Origin: CADEFQ01 sp050249415
Lineage (GTDB): Bacteria; Pseudomonadota; Gammaproteobacteria; Steroidobacterales; Steroidobacteraceae
Length of the DNA: 64,000 nucleotides
Direction of reading: 5' to 3'
Assembly: GCA_050249415.1 (NCBI GenBank)
Contig: JBFWQO010000008.1
Location: forward strand, 62,001 to 126,000
Shown: in pieces, positions 45,757 through 54,231 of the stretch
How positions within the stretch are numbered: the first letter of the stretch is position 1
How the letters are laid out: each line of letters begins with the position of its first letter
The notes under the pieces: model-generated
The model's database searches: none
Told to the model about the DNA's origin: nothing
The model's input: only the letters and a program-made list of their open reading frames with translations
Made by a program: the position numbers and the translations under genes

Positions 45757-48102
45757 ATGACCATGCGACGACGCGGCCTCAGGATATTCGCGGTGTTCCT
45801 GCTCGCCATCGGCGGCTGGCTCGCGATCGGCGGGGCGCGCCTCGCGAGCCTCGGCGGCTCGTGGTACTACGTGCTCGCGGGCCTCGCGACGCTCGCGAGC
45901 GCGGTGCTGCTGTGGCGGCAGCGCCGGCCCGGCGTGTGGATCTACCTCGCAGTGCTCGCCGCGACCGCGGCCTGGGCGTTCGCCGAAGTCGGGCCGGATT
46001 TCTGGCAACTCGTGCCGCGGCTCGGACTGCCGGTCGCCCTCTCGCTCATCCTGCTGACCCTGTGGTTGCGCGGCGTGGCGCGCGCGTTCCCGATCGTGAT
46101 CGCCGCGGCACTCCTCGCCGCGCTCGCCATGACGTGGTACCAGGGTCGGGCCGTCACCGCGCCAACGGCGGCGATCACTGCGACGTCCGCATCGCGCGAT
46201 ACCGAAGCGCGCGGTGCGCAAGCGCCCGGCACTGAATGGAGCGCTTACGGCGCAAACGACGCCGGCACGCGTTACTCGGCCGCCGCCGGGATCACACCCG
46301 GGAACGCCCATCGCCTCGAACTTGCGTGGCAGTACCGCTCCGGAGACCTCCCGGATTCAGAGGCCGGGATGATCCCGTCCTTCACGTTCGAGGCGACACC
46401 CATCGAGGTGGACGACACACTCTATTTCTGCACGCCGCGCAACGTCGTGATCGCGCTCGATGCGGACACGGGGCGCGAGCGTTGGCGCCACGACCCCGAA
46501 GTCGATACCACGGGCGTGTATGTGCTCGCCTGTCGCGGGGTGGCCTACCATGAGGCGCGCACGCCCGTCGGCGATTGCCCGCGCCGCATCCTCGTCGCGA
46601 CGCTCGATGCGCGCATGATTGCGCTCGACGCGGCGACCGGCGCGCGCTGCGGCAGCTTCGGGCAAAACGGCGAGATCTCGCTGCGCTACGGACTCGGGGA
46701 CGTCAAGCCGGGCTACCAGTACGTGACCTCGCCCGCCACCATCGTCGGTGATGCGGCCGTCGTCGGCGGCTTCGTGCTCGACGGCATCGAGACGCACGAA
46801 CCCTCGGGGGTCGTGCGCGCCTTCGATGCGGTGAGCGGGCGCGAGCTGTGGGCGTGGGACGCGGCCCGCCCGGCGGAGCAGGGGCCGCTCGCGCCGGGAG
46901 AGATCTACCCGCGCGGCTCGCCGAATGCGTGGACGCTTTTCAGTGCCGATCCCGCGCTCGGCCTCGTCTACGTCCCGACCGGCAATGCCACGCCCGATTA
47001 CTACGGCGCGCACCGCCGCGAAGCTTTCGATCGCTACTCGAGTTCGGTGCTCGCGCTTGAAGCGGCGACAGGTCGACTGCGCTGGTCGTTCCAGACGGTG
47101 CACCACGATCTCTGGGACTATGACGTCGGTTCGCAGCCGGTGCTCGTCGACCTGCCGATCGACGGCGAGACGGTGCCCGCGCTCATCCAGCCGACGAAGC
47201 AGGGCGACATCTATCTGCTCGACCGGCGCGACGGACGACCGCTCGCAGCAGTGGAAGAGCGGCCGGTGCCGAAAGGCGATGCGCCGGGCGAACGCTACTC
47301 GCCGACGCAGCCGTTCTCGGTCGGCATGCCGGGCTTCGCGCCGGCGCCGCTGCGCGAGGCCGACATGTGGGGTGGCACGCAGCTCGATCAATTGCTGTGC
47401 CGCATCGAGTTCCGCAAGCGCCGCTACGAGGGGCTCTACACGCCGGCCTCGCTGACGCCGACGATCCAGTATCCCGGCAATTTCGGCGCGCTCGACTGGG
47501 GCAGCGTGGCCGTCGATACCGCTCGGCGCATCATGATCGTCAACGCCTCCTACATGCCCATGCTCAATCGCCTCGTGCCGCGCGCAGAGGCCGAAGCGAT
47601 GCAGGCGAGCGGCGGCAGCCTGCACGGGTTCCTCTTCCTCACGCCGCAGCTCGGCACACCGTTCGCCGCCGAGTACGGGCCGTTCCTGTCACCGATCGGC
47701 GTCCCCTGCAACGCGCCGCCCTGGGGCAAGCTCGCCGCGGTCGATCTCGACACGCGCAAGGTCCTGTGGGAGCGCCCGCTCGGCACCACGCGCGACCACG
47801 CCCCGTTCGGCATCGCCGTGCCCGGCGCCTTCAGCATCGGCGGCGCGGCGGTGACGCGCGGCGGCGTCGCGTTCATCGCCGCCACCATCGACAACTACCT
47901 GCGCGCCTTCGACGTGACGAGCGGCCGCGAGCTGTGGAAGGGGCGCCTGCCGGCCGGCGGCCAGGCCTCGGCCATGACCTATGTCTCGGAGCGCACCGGC
48001 CGGCAATACGTGGTCATCGCCGCCGGCGGGCATCAGCTCATGGGGACGAAGCTCGGCGACTACGTCGTCGCGTTCGCGCTGCCGGAAAAGCACACGCGAT
48101 GA
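45757..48102 (+). CDS. Membrane-bound PQQ-dependent dehydrogenase
   Basis: A 781-residue quinoprotein very similar to the copy at 9630 along the anchor (GGARLASLGGSWYYVLAGLA in both, with one change) and the propeller (HHDLWDYDVGSQPVLVDLPI). Five N-terminal helices anchor it; the periplasmic propeller should bind PQQ and Ca2+. It carries the late GDYVVAFALP ending of the family. The paralogue pair suggests recruitment of one enzyme to two branches of the same degradative capacity. It meets the vapC gene tail to tail with four bases between. Confidence 0.92.
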   Translation: MTMRRRGLRIFAVFLLAIGGWLAIGGARLASLGGSWYYVLAGLATLASAVLLWRQRRPGVWIYLAVLAATAAWAFAEVGPDFWQLVPRLGLPVALSLILLTLWLRGVARAFPIVIAAALLAALAMTWYQGRAVTAPTAAITATSASRDTEARGAQAPGTEWSAYGANDAGTRYSAAAGITPGNAHRLELAWQYRSGDLPDSEAGMIPSFTFEATPIEVDDTLYFCTPRNVVIALDADTGRERWRHDPEVDTTGVYVLACRGVAYHEARTPVGDCPRRILVATLDARMIALDAATGARCGSFGQNGEISLRYGLGDVKPGYQYVTSPATIVGDAAVVGGFVLDGIETHEPSGVVRAFDAVSGRELWAWDAARPAEQGPLAPGEIYPRGSPNAWTLFSADPALGLVYVPTGNATPDYYGAHRREAFDRYSSSVLALEAATGRLRWSFQTVHHDLWDYDVGSQPVLVDLPIDGETVPALIQPTKQGDIYLLDRRDGRPLAAVEERPVPKGDAPGERYSPTQPFSVGMPGFAPAPLREADMWGGTQLDQLLCRIEFRKRRYEGLYTPASLTPTIQYPGNFGALDWGSVAVDTARRIMIVNASYMPMLNRLVPRAEAEAMQASGGSLHGFLFLTPQLGTPFAAEYGPFLSPIGVPCNAPPWGKLAAVDLDTRKVLWERPLGTTRDHAPFGIAVPGAFSIGGAAVTRGGVAFIAATIDNYLRAFDVTSGRELWKGRLPAGGQASAMTYVSERTGRQYVVIAAGGHQLMGTKLGDYVVAFALPEKHTR

Positions 48103-48106
48103 AGAA

Positions 48107-48508
48107 TCACACCGGCACGATGCGAACGATGGACGCGAGCGCGGCGAAGTCGGCGGGATTGCGCGTATAGAGCGGCACGTCGTTGGCAGCGGCCGTGGCG
48201 GCGATCAGGAGGTCGGCCAGCCGCGATCGTGTCGATAGCCCTGCTGAACGAACCGCGGCGAATACCCGCGCGAACGCTCGTGCTGCCTCGGCATCGAATG
48301 GCAGCGGATCCCAGGTTGCGATCGCCCACTGCAATCTGTCCTGCCGCCTGGCGCGTTCATCCGCATCATTGGTCGCGTGCGGCCCGGCGGCGAGTTCGGC
48401 GAGCGTGATGGCGGCAATAGCCGTTTCTTCGGGCAGCCGCGCAGGGTCGATCATTGCGTGATCTATGACCACGGACGTATCGAGTAACCCGCGAGCCGAT
48501 TCACTCAT
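48107..48508 (-). CDS. vapC: PIN-domain toxin VapC
   Basis: A 133-residue PIN-domain ribonuclease. The acidic residues are visible as LLDTSVVID (Asp near 10), TLAELAAG (Glu near 38) and LADLLIAATAAAN (Asp near 99), with TRNPADF near the end. VapC toxins cut RNA, often initiator tRNA. Its start overlaps the antitoxin stop by one base, the usual coupled arrangement. Gene symbol given by family and pairing. Confidence 0.88.
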   Translation of the reverse strand: MSESARGLLDTSVVIDHAMIDPARLPEETAIAAITLAELAAGPHATNDADERARRQDRLQWAIATWDPLPFDAEAARAFARVFAAVRSAGLSTRSRLADLLIAATAAANDVPLYTRNPADFAALASIVRIVPV

Positions 48509-48750
48509 CAGGTCTGCTGGTCGATTACGGAATCGAGATCGGCTCGAAATCGCGCGTGATCTATTCGTGGAGCACTGGCGGCTGCGGCCGCGAGTGTGCT
48601 GCGCGGAACGAACCGGCGTGGGTGGATCGGGCGCAATTCGGCAACGGGCGTGCCGTTGCGCGTGACAACGATGGTCTGACCGGCTTCCACCTCGCGAAGG
48701 ACGGCAGCAGATTGATTACGCAATTCGCGCTGGGTAACCGTCCGGCTCAT
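48508..48750 (-). CDS. vapB: Phd/YefM-type antitoxin VapB
   Basis: An 80-residue antitoxin. The N-terminal DNA-binding fold is typical of the Phd/YefM family (TQRELRNQSAAVLREVEAGQ, then TIVVTRNGTPVAELRP), and the C-terminal tail is the toxin-wrapping segment. It should neutralise VapC and repress its own promoter. The 105-bp gap upstream contains three GTAGC repeats and an AT-rich stretch that may be the promoter and operator. Confidence 0.85.
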   Translation of the reverse strand: MSRTVTQRELRNQSAAVLREVEAGQTIVVTRNGTPVAELRPIHPRRFVPRSTLAAAAASAPRIDHARFRADLDSVIDQQT

Positions 48751-48759
48751 AGGTTAAGC

Positions 48760-48783
48760 GTAGCGTTCGTAGCACGATGTAGC
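48760..48783 (-). promoter_or_regulatory. Short GTAGC repeats upstream of vapBC
   Basis: GTAGC occurs three times, at 48760-48764, 48769-48773 and 48779-48783, with spacings of 9 and 10 bases (about one helical turn). They lie just upstream of vapB on its strand (as GCTAC) and next to the AT-rich stretch 48788-48812. They could be an antitoxin operator; the repeats are too short to be sure. Confidence 0.35.
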
Positions 48784-48823
48784 AACAAGCAAATTTATAT
48801 CAATAAAAACAATCACGTAGTAC

Positions 48824-48838
48824 GGCACCCTCGGTGCC
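48824..48838 (-). terminator. Hairpin downstream of the sco gene
   Basis: GGCACC (48824-48829) and GGTGCC (48833-48838) form a perfect six-base stem with a three-base loop, about 17 bases past the sco stop on the minus strand. A run of five T's on that strand follows, but roughly 14 bases beyond the stem, so this may be a weak or Rho-assisted terminator. Confidence 0.4.
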
Positions 48839-48855
48839 CTGCCTGTGGGTGGTAC

Positions 48856-49551
48856 TCAGCGTGCCGCCGGCTCCATCACGAGCGTGCGGATGTCGTTGAA
48901 CATGACCTCCGGCTGGATGAACGCGAGCGAGTAGATCTCGCGCACGATGCCGGTGCGATCGATCAGGAACACCTTCAGCATGTGGTGCAGCGTGCGCGTC
49001 GCGCGGCCCTGCGCGTCGGTCTCCACGCTGACATCCTGGCCGAAGTCCTCGAGCACCGGCAGGAGCTCGGCGACCGAGCGCGCGGTGAGGAAGCGCCACT
49101 CGAAGCGCGGGTCGGTCAGGAACTGCGCCCCGTAGCGGGACAGGGCCGCCGGCGTGTCCGTCGTCGGATCGAGGCTCACGCTGACGAAGCGCACCTGCCC
49201 GGCGAGACCGGGGAAGGCGAGGGCGCGATCGCGCAGCGCCGCGAGCGTGACATAGGCGAACGGGCAACCCAGCGGGTCCGCGCAGTAGGTATAGAAGAAA
49301 GTCAGGAGCGTGACCCTGCCTTGCGTCACGCTCGCGAGCGGGCGCGGTAGTCCCGAACTGTCGAGGAGGACCGCGTCCCCGATCGGCTGGATCCGCTGCA
49401 GCGCATAGCTGCCCGCGGGAGGCGCCACGAAGTCGGTGCGTGGAGCGGCGCCCGGCAGCGGATCGACGGAGGCCTGCACGGCCATCGGGACCACGGCCGC
49501 CAACAGCGCCGCCACCATGGCGGCGACCAGGCCGTGTCGCAGGAAGGTCAC
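48856..49551 (-). CDS. SCO1/SenC-family copper chaperone
   Basis: A 231-residue exported protein with an N-terminal hydrophobic helix (LVAAMVAALLAAVVPMAVQA) and a thioredoxin-like SCO domain. The copper-binding cysteines appear as FFYTYCADPLGCPFAY, an expanded C-x5-C rather than the usual CxxxC, and the conserved histidine as TLHHMLKVFLID. GTG at 49551 overlaps the mtoX stop (GTGA). Known methanethiol oxidase loci carry a SCO1/SenC-like gene next to mtoX, consistent with a role in supplying copper to that enzyme. Confidence 0.88.
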   Translation of the reverse strand: MTFLRHGLVAAMVAALLAAVVPMAVQASVDPLPGAAPRTDFVAPPAGSYALQRIQPIGDAVLLDSSGLPRPLASVTQGRVTLLTFFYTYCADPLGCPFAYVTLAALRDRALAFPGLAGQVRFVSVSLDPTTDTPAALSRYGAQFLTDPRFEWRFLTARSVAELLPVLEDFGQDVSVETDAQGRATRTLHHMLKVFLIDRTGIVREIYSLAFIQPEVMFNDIRTLVMEPAAR

Positions 49552-50876
49552 TGCACTGCGCCGCCGCTCCGTGCCAGCGCCACCTGCCGCGCCGGCAGTG
49601 CGGTGAACTTCATGTGATGGGGCCGCCCGAGCTTCGCCGCGGTGAAGTCGATCGCGAAGGCCGGCTGCAGCGCTTGCCCGTTCCAGTGGAACGCGCGCAG
49701 GAACTGTTCGTTGTCGGCGCCCTTCTTGTCCCACGCCGACAGCAGGCTCGAGGTGAGATAGACCCGTTTGCCGTCCCAGCTCTGCGACACCATGTTCACC
49801 TGGCTGCCGGTGCGCAGCTGATAGGTCTCGCGCGGGTGCTCGGGATCCGCGAGGTCGAAATAACGCGTGGTGCCGTCCATGAAGGTATTGACCCACAGGC
49901 CCTTGCCGTCGGCGCTGATCGAGATGTCGACGGGCAGCGGCACTTTCGCGGGATCCCCGATGGCGCCGACATCCTTCGCCTGCCAGCGCCCGGCCGCATC
50001 CTGGCGGATGAGCCACAGCTTCGAGGTCAGCGCCGTCGCCGTGATCGCCCAGTTCTGCTCCGGCGCGAGCGCCCAGCGGATCTCGAGTGGCGCGCCCGGA
50101 ACGCTGAAGATCTGCGTCGGCTGCATCGTCTTCAGGTTCCACAGCACCATCGTGCCGCCGAACCGCTGCATCGCCGCTGGATCGTTGATGACCTCGCCGA
50201 GGTCACGCATGTAGTTGTTCCAGCCGGCGAAGCTCGAGGTGAGCAGGGCATTTCTCGCCGGGTTGAGCGCCACGTCGTAGCCGTAGCCGTCGCCCTGCAC
50301 ACCGCCGATCGCGGCGGTCGGCAGGTCGTAGTGCGCGACATACTCGCCCCGGTTGTTGTAGACCGCGAGCCCGGTGACGCCGCCCTTGTCCTTCGTGTTG
50401 GACAGCATGCCGATCAGCATGCGGCCGGGCAGCGCATAGAAGGTGTGCGGCCCGACGAACCCGGTTCGCGCGGGAATATCGGTGATCGTCCGCACGAGCT
50501 TCGGTTTCGCGGGGTTGGTGCCGACATCGAAGACGTAGACCTCGCTGTCGTCGAGCCCGCCGGCCCAGAGGTACCGGCGATCGTCGGTGAAGCCCATGTG
50601 GTGGGCTTCGTGACGACCGCCCACCGACACGACGTCGACCACCGTGCCGTAGGCTTTCGACGCCGGGTTGGCATCGATCGTGACGAGCTTGTCCGAACCG
50701 TCGCCGAGACCCTCGACGCCGAGTGTCCAGACGTGCACGAAGTCTTCCTGGCCCTTGATGAGACTCGAGATGTAAGGGGAATTGCAGGTCTCGTCGGCGC
50801 GCGACGGGCCGGCAACGAGACCCGATACGAGCGTGGCGGCGGCGAGGACGGGGACGAGCAGCTGAGCGCGGACCAT
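49548..50876 (-). CDS. mtoX: Methanethiol oxidase (SBP56 family)
   Basis: A 442-residue exported protein of the selenium-binding-protein-56 family. The signal peptide (LLVPVLAAATLVSGLVAGPS) is followed by a beta-propeller: DETCNSPYISSLIKGQEDFV, VGGRHEAHHMGFTDDRRYLW, GGLDDSEVYVFDVGTNPAKP, GPHTFYALPGRMLIGML and GRPHHMKFTALPARQVALA. The several HxxH/HH sites fit metal ligands. The periplasmic short form is a copper-dependent enzyme that converts methanethiol to formaldehyde, sulfide and hydrogen peroxide. A Sco gene overlaps it by four bases and a cysteine synthase-like gene is upstream, which could capture the sulfide. Confidence 0.88.
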   Translation of the reverse strand: MVRAQLLVPVLAAATLVSGLVAGPSRADETCNSPYISSLIKGQEDFVHVWTLGVEGLGDGSDKLVTIDANPASKAYGTVVDVVSVGGRHEAHHMGFTDDRRYLWAGGLDDSEVYVFDVGTNPAKPKLVRTITDIPARTGFVGPHTFYALPGRMLIGMLSNTKDKGGVTGLAVYNNRGEYVAHYDLPTAAIGGVQGDGYGYDVALNPARNALLTSSFAGWNNYMRDLGEVINDPAAMQRFGGTMVLWNLKTMQPTQIFSVPGAPLEIRWALAPEQNWAITATALTSKLWLIRQDAAGRWQAKDVGAIGDPAKVPLPVDISISADGKGLWVNTFMDGTTRYFDLADPEHPRETYQLRTGSQVNMVSQSWDGKRVYLTSSLLSAWDKKGADNEQFLRAFHWNGQALQPAFAIDFTAAKLGRPHHMKFTALPARQVALARSGGAVQ

Positions 50877-50980
50877 GGCACGACTCCTTGTGCGATCCGA
50901 AAGGTGCGATCCAAATCAGCGGCCCGGAGTGTGGACCCTTTGCGCCTCCGTGGCCAGTCCCTCGACCCCGCAGGCCGCCC

Positions 50981-51925
50981 TCAGTGGAATGGCAGCGGTT
51001 GGGCCGCACCCGGGGCCGGCGGCATGTAGAAATCGTGCAGGTATTTCTCGCCCTCGTCGTCGAGCACCGTAATCACGGTGTTCAACTCCGGGTGACGCTC
51101 GCGGATGCGCCGCGCCGCGAGCAGGTGCGCGCCGGAACTCGGCCCGCAGAGGAGTCCGCGCGTGCGCGCGAGCCGGCGCATTTCCGCGATGGCGTCGTCG
51201 CTCGAGACACTGATGGTGTCGCGCACGAGATCGCGATGGCGCGAAAAGATGCCGGGGATGAAGCCATCGGAGATTCCCTCGATCTGGTGCAGCGCCACCT
51301 CGCCGCAGAGGATGGTGCGCGATTCGGACGGCTCCATCGCGAAGAGCCGCACCTGCGGGTTCACCTTGCGCAGTGCCTGGCCGACACCGATCAGCGTGCC
51401 GCCGGTGCCGACCCCGTGCACGAAGGCATCGGGCAAACGGCCCTGCGGCAATTGCGCGAGGATCTCCGGGCCCAGCAGCTCGCGGTTCTCGTCGACGTTC
51501 CATTCCGATTCGAACTGGCCGGGAAAGAAGAAGCCGGGTTGCCTGCCGAGCTCGCGCGCGCGGGCGAGGGCGTCGTTGACATGGAAAGTGCCGCAGAAGA
51601 GCACCTCGGCGCCGTAGGCTCGCGAGATCGCCACGCGCTCGCTCGACAGGCCCTCGGGCATCACGACGAGCATGCGGTAGCCCTTGACCGCGGCCACCAT
51701 CGAGAACGCGTTGCCGGTGTTGCCGCTCGTCGCCTCGACGATCGTGTCACCGGGTTTCAGCAGCCCCGCCTTTTCCGCGCGCTCGACGATGTAGTGGGCG
51801 ATGCGGGCCTTGATCGACCCGGACGGATTCACGAACTCGCACTTGGCGAACACGCCGTCGATTTCGAGCAGCGGGGTGTCGCCGATCGTGTCGAGGATGC
51901 TGGTGGAGACGGTGGCGTAGCGCAT
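50981..51925 (-). CDS. Cysteine synthase-like PLP enzyme
   Basis: A 314-residue fold-type II PLP enzyme. The lysine motif NPSGSIKARIAHYI near residue 36 carries the Schiff-base Lys, TSGNTGNAFSMVAAVKGY near residue 68 is the substrate loop, and GVGTGGTLIGVGQALR near residue 170 binds the PLP phosphate. The family makes cysteine from O-acetylserine and sulfide, but relatives include cystathionine beta-synthase and other beta-replacement enzymes. ATG at 51925 is preferred over GTG 51931. It stands between nirS and mtoX, the latter a sulfide producer. Confidence 0.88.
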   Translation of the reverse strand: MRYATVSTSILDTIGDTPLLEIDGVFAKCEFVNPSGSIKARIAHYIVERAEKAGLLKPGDTIVEATSGNTGNAFSMVAAVKGYRMLVVMPEGLSSERVAISRAYGAEVLFCGTFHVNDALARARELGRQPGFFFPGQFESEWNVDENRELLGPEILAQLPQGRLPDAFVHGVGTGGTLIGVGQALRKVNPQVRLFAMEPSESRTILCGEVALHQIEGISDGFIPGIFSRHRDLVRDTISVSSDDAIAEMRRLARTRGLLCGPSSGAHLLAARRIRERHPELNTVITVLDDEGEKYLHDFYMPPAPGAAQPLPFH

Positions 51926-52010
51926 GGGCACAGTGTAGCGCCACGCGCTGCGCGAAACGCACCGCGCCCGCGGGAGTGGGCGATTCCCGCGGGCGCGGCG
52001 CCGCTGTGCG

Positions 52011-54107
52011 TCAGTACACGTCGTTGACGGTGTTGTAGACGTTGAACTTGCCGGTCGGCGTGATCAGGCGCGGGTCCTTGAGCACGGCCTTGAGCTTGCG
52101 CGTCTTGTCGTCCACCACCACGATGGCCGAGCTCTTGTCCTTGGCGTTCCACACCGAGAACCAGACCTCGTCGCCGCGTTTGTTGTACTCGGGCTGCACG
52201 ACACGCTTGGGGCCGTCACCGAGATTCGCCCACTTGGCGATCGGCAGCACCTGGTAGCCCTTGTCGAGATGCTCGATGTCGAACACCGCGATCGACTGGC
52301 TGATGGCGGCATCGGGGTTCAGGGTCGTATCGACCCACAGGTTCTTCGACTTCGGGTGCGTCTTGACGAACAGCGAACCGCCGCCCTGTCCCTTCAGGAT
52401 CTCGACCGACTTCCATGCGTACTCGGGATGGCCCTCCGGGTCCGTGGCGACGAGCGTGATGTTTTCGTTGCCGAGCGCCGAAGTGGCCCACACCGGCCCG
52501 TATTTCGGGTGCACGAAGTTCGCGCCACGCCCCGGGTGCGGGATCTTCTCGACGTCGATCAGCCCCACCATCTTCTGCTCCTGCGAGTCGACCACCGCGA
52601 TCTTGTCGCTCTGGTTCGCCGCTGTGAGGAAGTAGCGCTTGCTCGAGTCCCAGCCGCCGTCGTGCAGGAAACGCGCCGCATTCAGCGTCGTCACCTTGAG
52701 GTTTTCCACGTCGCTGTAGTTCACGAGCAGGACGTGCCCCGTTTCCTTCACGTTGACGATGAACTCGGGATGCTTGTGGCTCGCGACGATCGCCGCCACG
52801 CGCGGCTCGGGGTGGTATTCCTGCGTGTCGACGGTCATGCCGCGGGTCGAGACGATCTTCTGCGGCTCGAGTGTCGGGCCGTCCATGATCACGTACTGCG
52901 GTGGCCAGTAGGCGCCGGCGACCGCGAGCTTGTCCTCGAACCCCTTGAACTTCGAGGTCTCGACCGAGCGGGCCTCGAGGCCGATCTTGATCTCGGCGAC
53001 ACGATCCGGAACCTTCATCCACAGGTCGACCAGGTCGATCTTGCCGTCGCGACCGATCGTGTAGATATAACGCCCGGAATGCGAGACGCGCGAGATGTGC
53101 ACCGCATAACCGGTCTTCAGGATATTGATGATCTTCTTGCTGTCGCCGTCGATGAGCGCGATCTCGCCCGAGTCACGCAGCGTGACGGAGAAGATGTTGT
53201 CGAGGTCGTAGCCGTTCTGCTTGGCCGTGGGGCGCTCGCTTTCCGGAATGAAGACCTTCCAGCTGTCGCGCATCTCCTTCATGCCCCATTCGGGCGGATT
53301 CGGCGGCGTGTGCTGCAGGAAGCGCGCCATCAGGTCGACCTCGGACGCGGCCAGTTCGCCGCCGCTGCCGAAGTTCGGCATGCCGCCCGGTGAGCCGAAC
53401 GTGATCAGCGCCTTCAGGTAGTCGGTGCCGCGCGCCTGGGTCAGGTCGGGGGTGAGCGGTTTGCCCGTCGCGCCCTTGCGCAGAACGCCGTGGCAGCCGG
53501 CGCAGCGCTGGAAGAAGATCTCGCTCGCGCGCGTGAATTCGGGCCTGGTCATGCCGGGCGCGCCGGGCGTGCGCACTTGCTCGACACCTTCGGCGGAGAG
53601 CGTCGTCGGTGCCCCTTCATAGGCGACCTGTGCCTGGCTCGTGCCCGGATGCACCTGGCCCTGGGCCGGATCGGTGGACACCGCCAGCGTGTTGCGCTGC
53701 TCCTTGACCGCGTCGGCGGTGAGCTGCCCGCCTGCATTGCCCCATTGGTTGAGCACATACGTGATCACGGCCGCGATGTCGGCATCGCTCAGATGGCTCT
53801 GGGCCGGCATCACGCTGTTGTAAGTGACGCCATTGACGACGAGTTCACCCTGCAAGCCGGTGAGTACCGTGGCGGCCACCTGGGCCGGTGTCCGGCCCTT
53901 CAGCCAGTCCGAGCCGGCGAGCGGCGGGAATGCACCGGCGAGCCCCTTGCCGTTCGGCTGGTGGCAGGCCGCGCAGTTCTCGGCATACACCTGTTCGCCG
54001 GATTTCCCGGATGCCGCGTCGGCGGCCATTGCGCCAGACTGCAACATCAGGCTCGCGCTGCCCGCGAGGAGCAGGCCTGACAGGAACTCACGCATCGGAG
54101 TATTCAT
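52011..54107 (-). CDS. nirS: Cytochrome cd1 nitrite reductase with extra haem-c domain
   Basis: A 698-residue exported protein. After the signal peptide (LLAGSASLMLQSGAMA) comes an added cytochrome c domain with CAACHQPNGKG, then the usual NirS cytochrome c domain with RCAGCHGVLRKGATGK, then the eight-bladed d1-haem propeller: TGYAVHISRVSHSGRYIYTI, EYHPEPRVAAIVASHKHPEF and the ending TPTGKFNVYNTVNDVY. It should reduce nitrite to nitric oxide. Pseudomonas NirS is roughly 570 residues, so the extra ~120 residues are a fused electron donor-like domain. ATG at 54107 is used; GTG 54116 and ATG 54095 are alternatives. No d1-haem biosynthesis gene lies in the window. Confidence 0.93.
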   Translation of the reverse strand: MNTPMREFLSGLLLAGSASLMLQSGAMAADAASGKSGEQVYAENCAACHQPNGKGLAGAFPPLAGSDWLKGRTPAQVAATVLTGLQGELVVNGVTYNSVMPAQSHLSDADIAAVITYVLNQWGNAGGQLTADAVKEQRNTLAVSTDPAQGQVHPGTSQAQVAYEGAPTTLSAEGVEQVRTPGAPGMTRPEFTRASEIFFQRCAGCHGVLRKGATGKPLTPDLTQARGTDYLKALITFGSPGGMPNFGSGGELAASEVDLMARFLQHTPPNPPEWGMKEMRDSWKVFIPESERPTAKQNGYDLDNIFSVTLRDSGEIALIDGDSKKIINILKTGYAVHISRVSHSGRYIYTIGRDGKIDLVDLWMKVPDRVAEIKIGLEARSVETSKFKGFEDKLAVAGAYWPPQYVIMDGPTLEPQKIVSTRGMTVDTQEYHPEPRVAAIVASHKHPEFIVNVKETGHVLLVNYSDVENLKVTTLNAARFLHDGGWDSSKRYFLTAANQSDKIAVVDSQEQKMVGLIDVEKIPHPGRGANFVHPKYGPVWATSALGNENITLVATDPEGHPEYAWKSVEILKGQGGGSLFVKTHPKSKNLWVDTTLNPDAAISQSIAVFDIEHLDKGYQVLPIAKWANLGDGPKRVVQPEYNKRGDEVWFSVWNAKDKSSAIVVVDDKTRKLKAVLKDPRLITPTGKFNVYNTVNDVY

Positions 54108-54125
54108 CTCTTGCACCCGACAAAT

Positions 54126-54140
54126 GCAACGTGGCGTTGC
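54126..54140. repeat. Inverted repeat upstream of nirS
   Basis: GCAACG (54126-54131) and CGTTGC (54135-54140) are a perfect six-base inverted repeat with a three-base loop, 18 bases upstream of the nirS start. It could be an operator or a leader hairpin in the nirS mRNA. Confidence 0.4.
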
Positions 54141-54178
54141 GGACGATGCGAATCTTGCATGGCGCTCCCCGGGAATGT

Positions 54179-54192
54179 CTGACGTAAGTCAA
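54179..54192. promoter_or_regulatory. DNR/NnrR/FNR-like binding site
   Basis: CTGACGTAAGTCAA matches the TTGAC-N4-GTCAA consensus of the CRP/FNR family nitrite/NO regulators at all but the first position. It lies in the 124-bp gap between the divergent nirS and TonB receptor genes, 72 bases from the nirS start codon and 40 from the receptor start codon. This placement suits activation of nirS and perhaps repression or activation of the receptor. Confidence 0.55.
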
Positions 54193-54231
54193 TCGGCGGG
54201 CGGATGATATGGAAAGGTACGTACAAGTCAC

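Noticed and set aside
48751..48855. GTAGC repeats as a CRISPR or iteron origin
   Set aside because: The units are only five bases and three in number; no spacers, replication gene or longer repeat structure is present.
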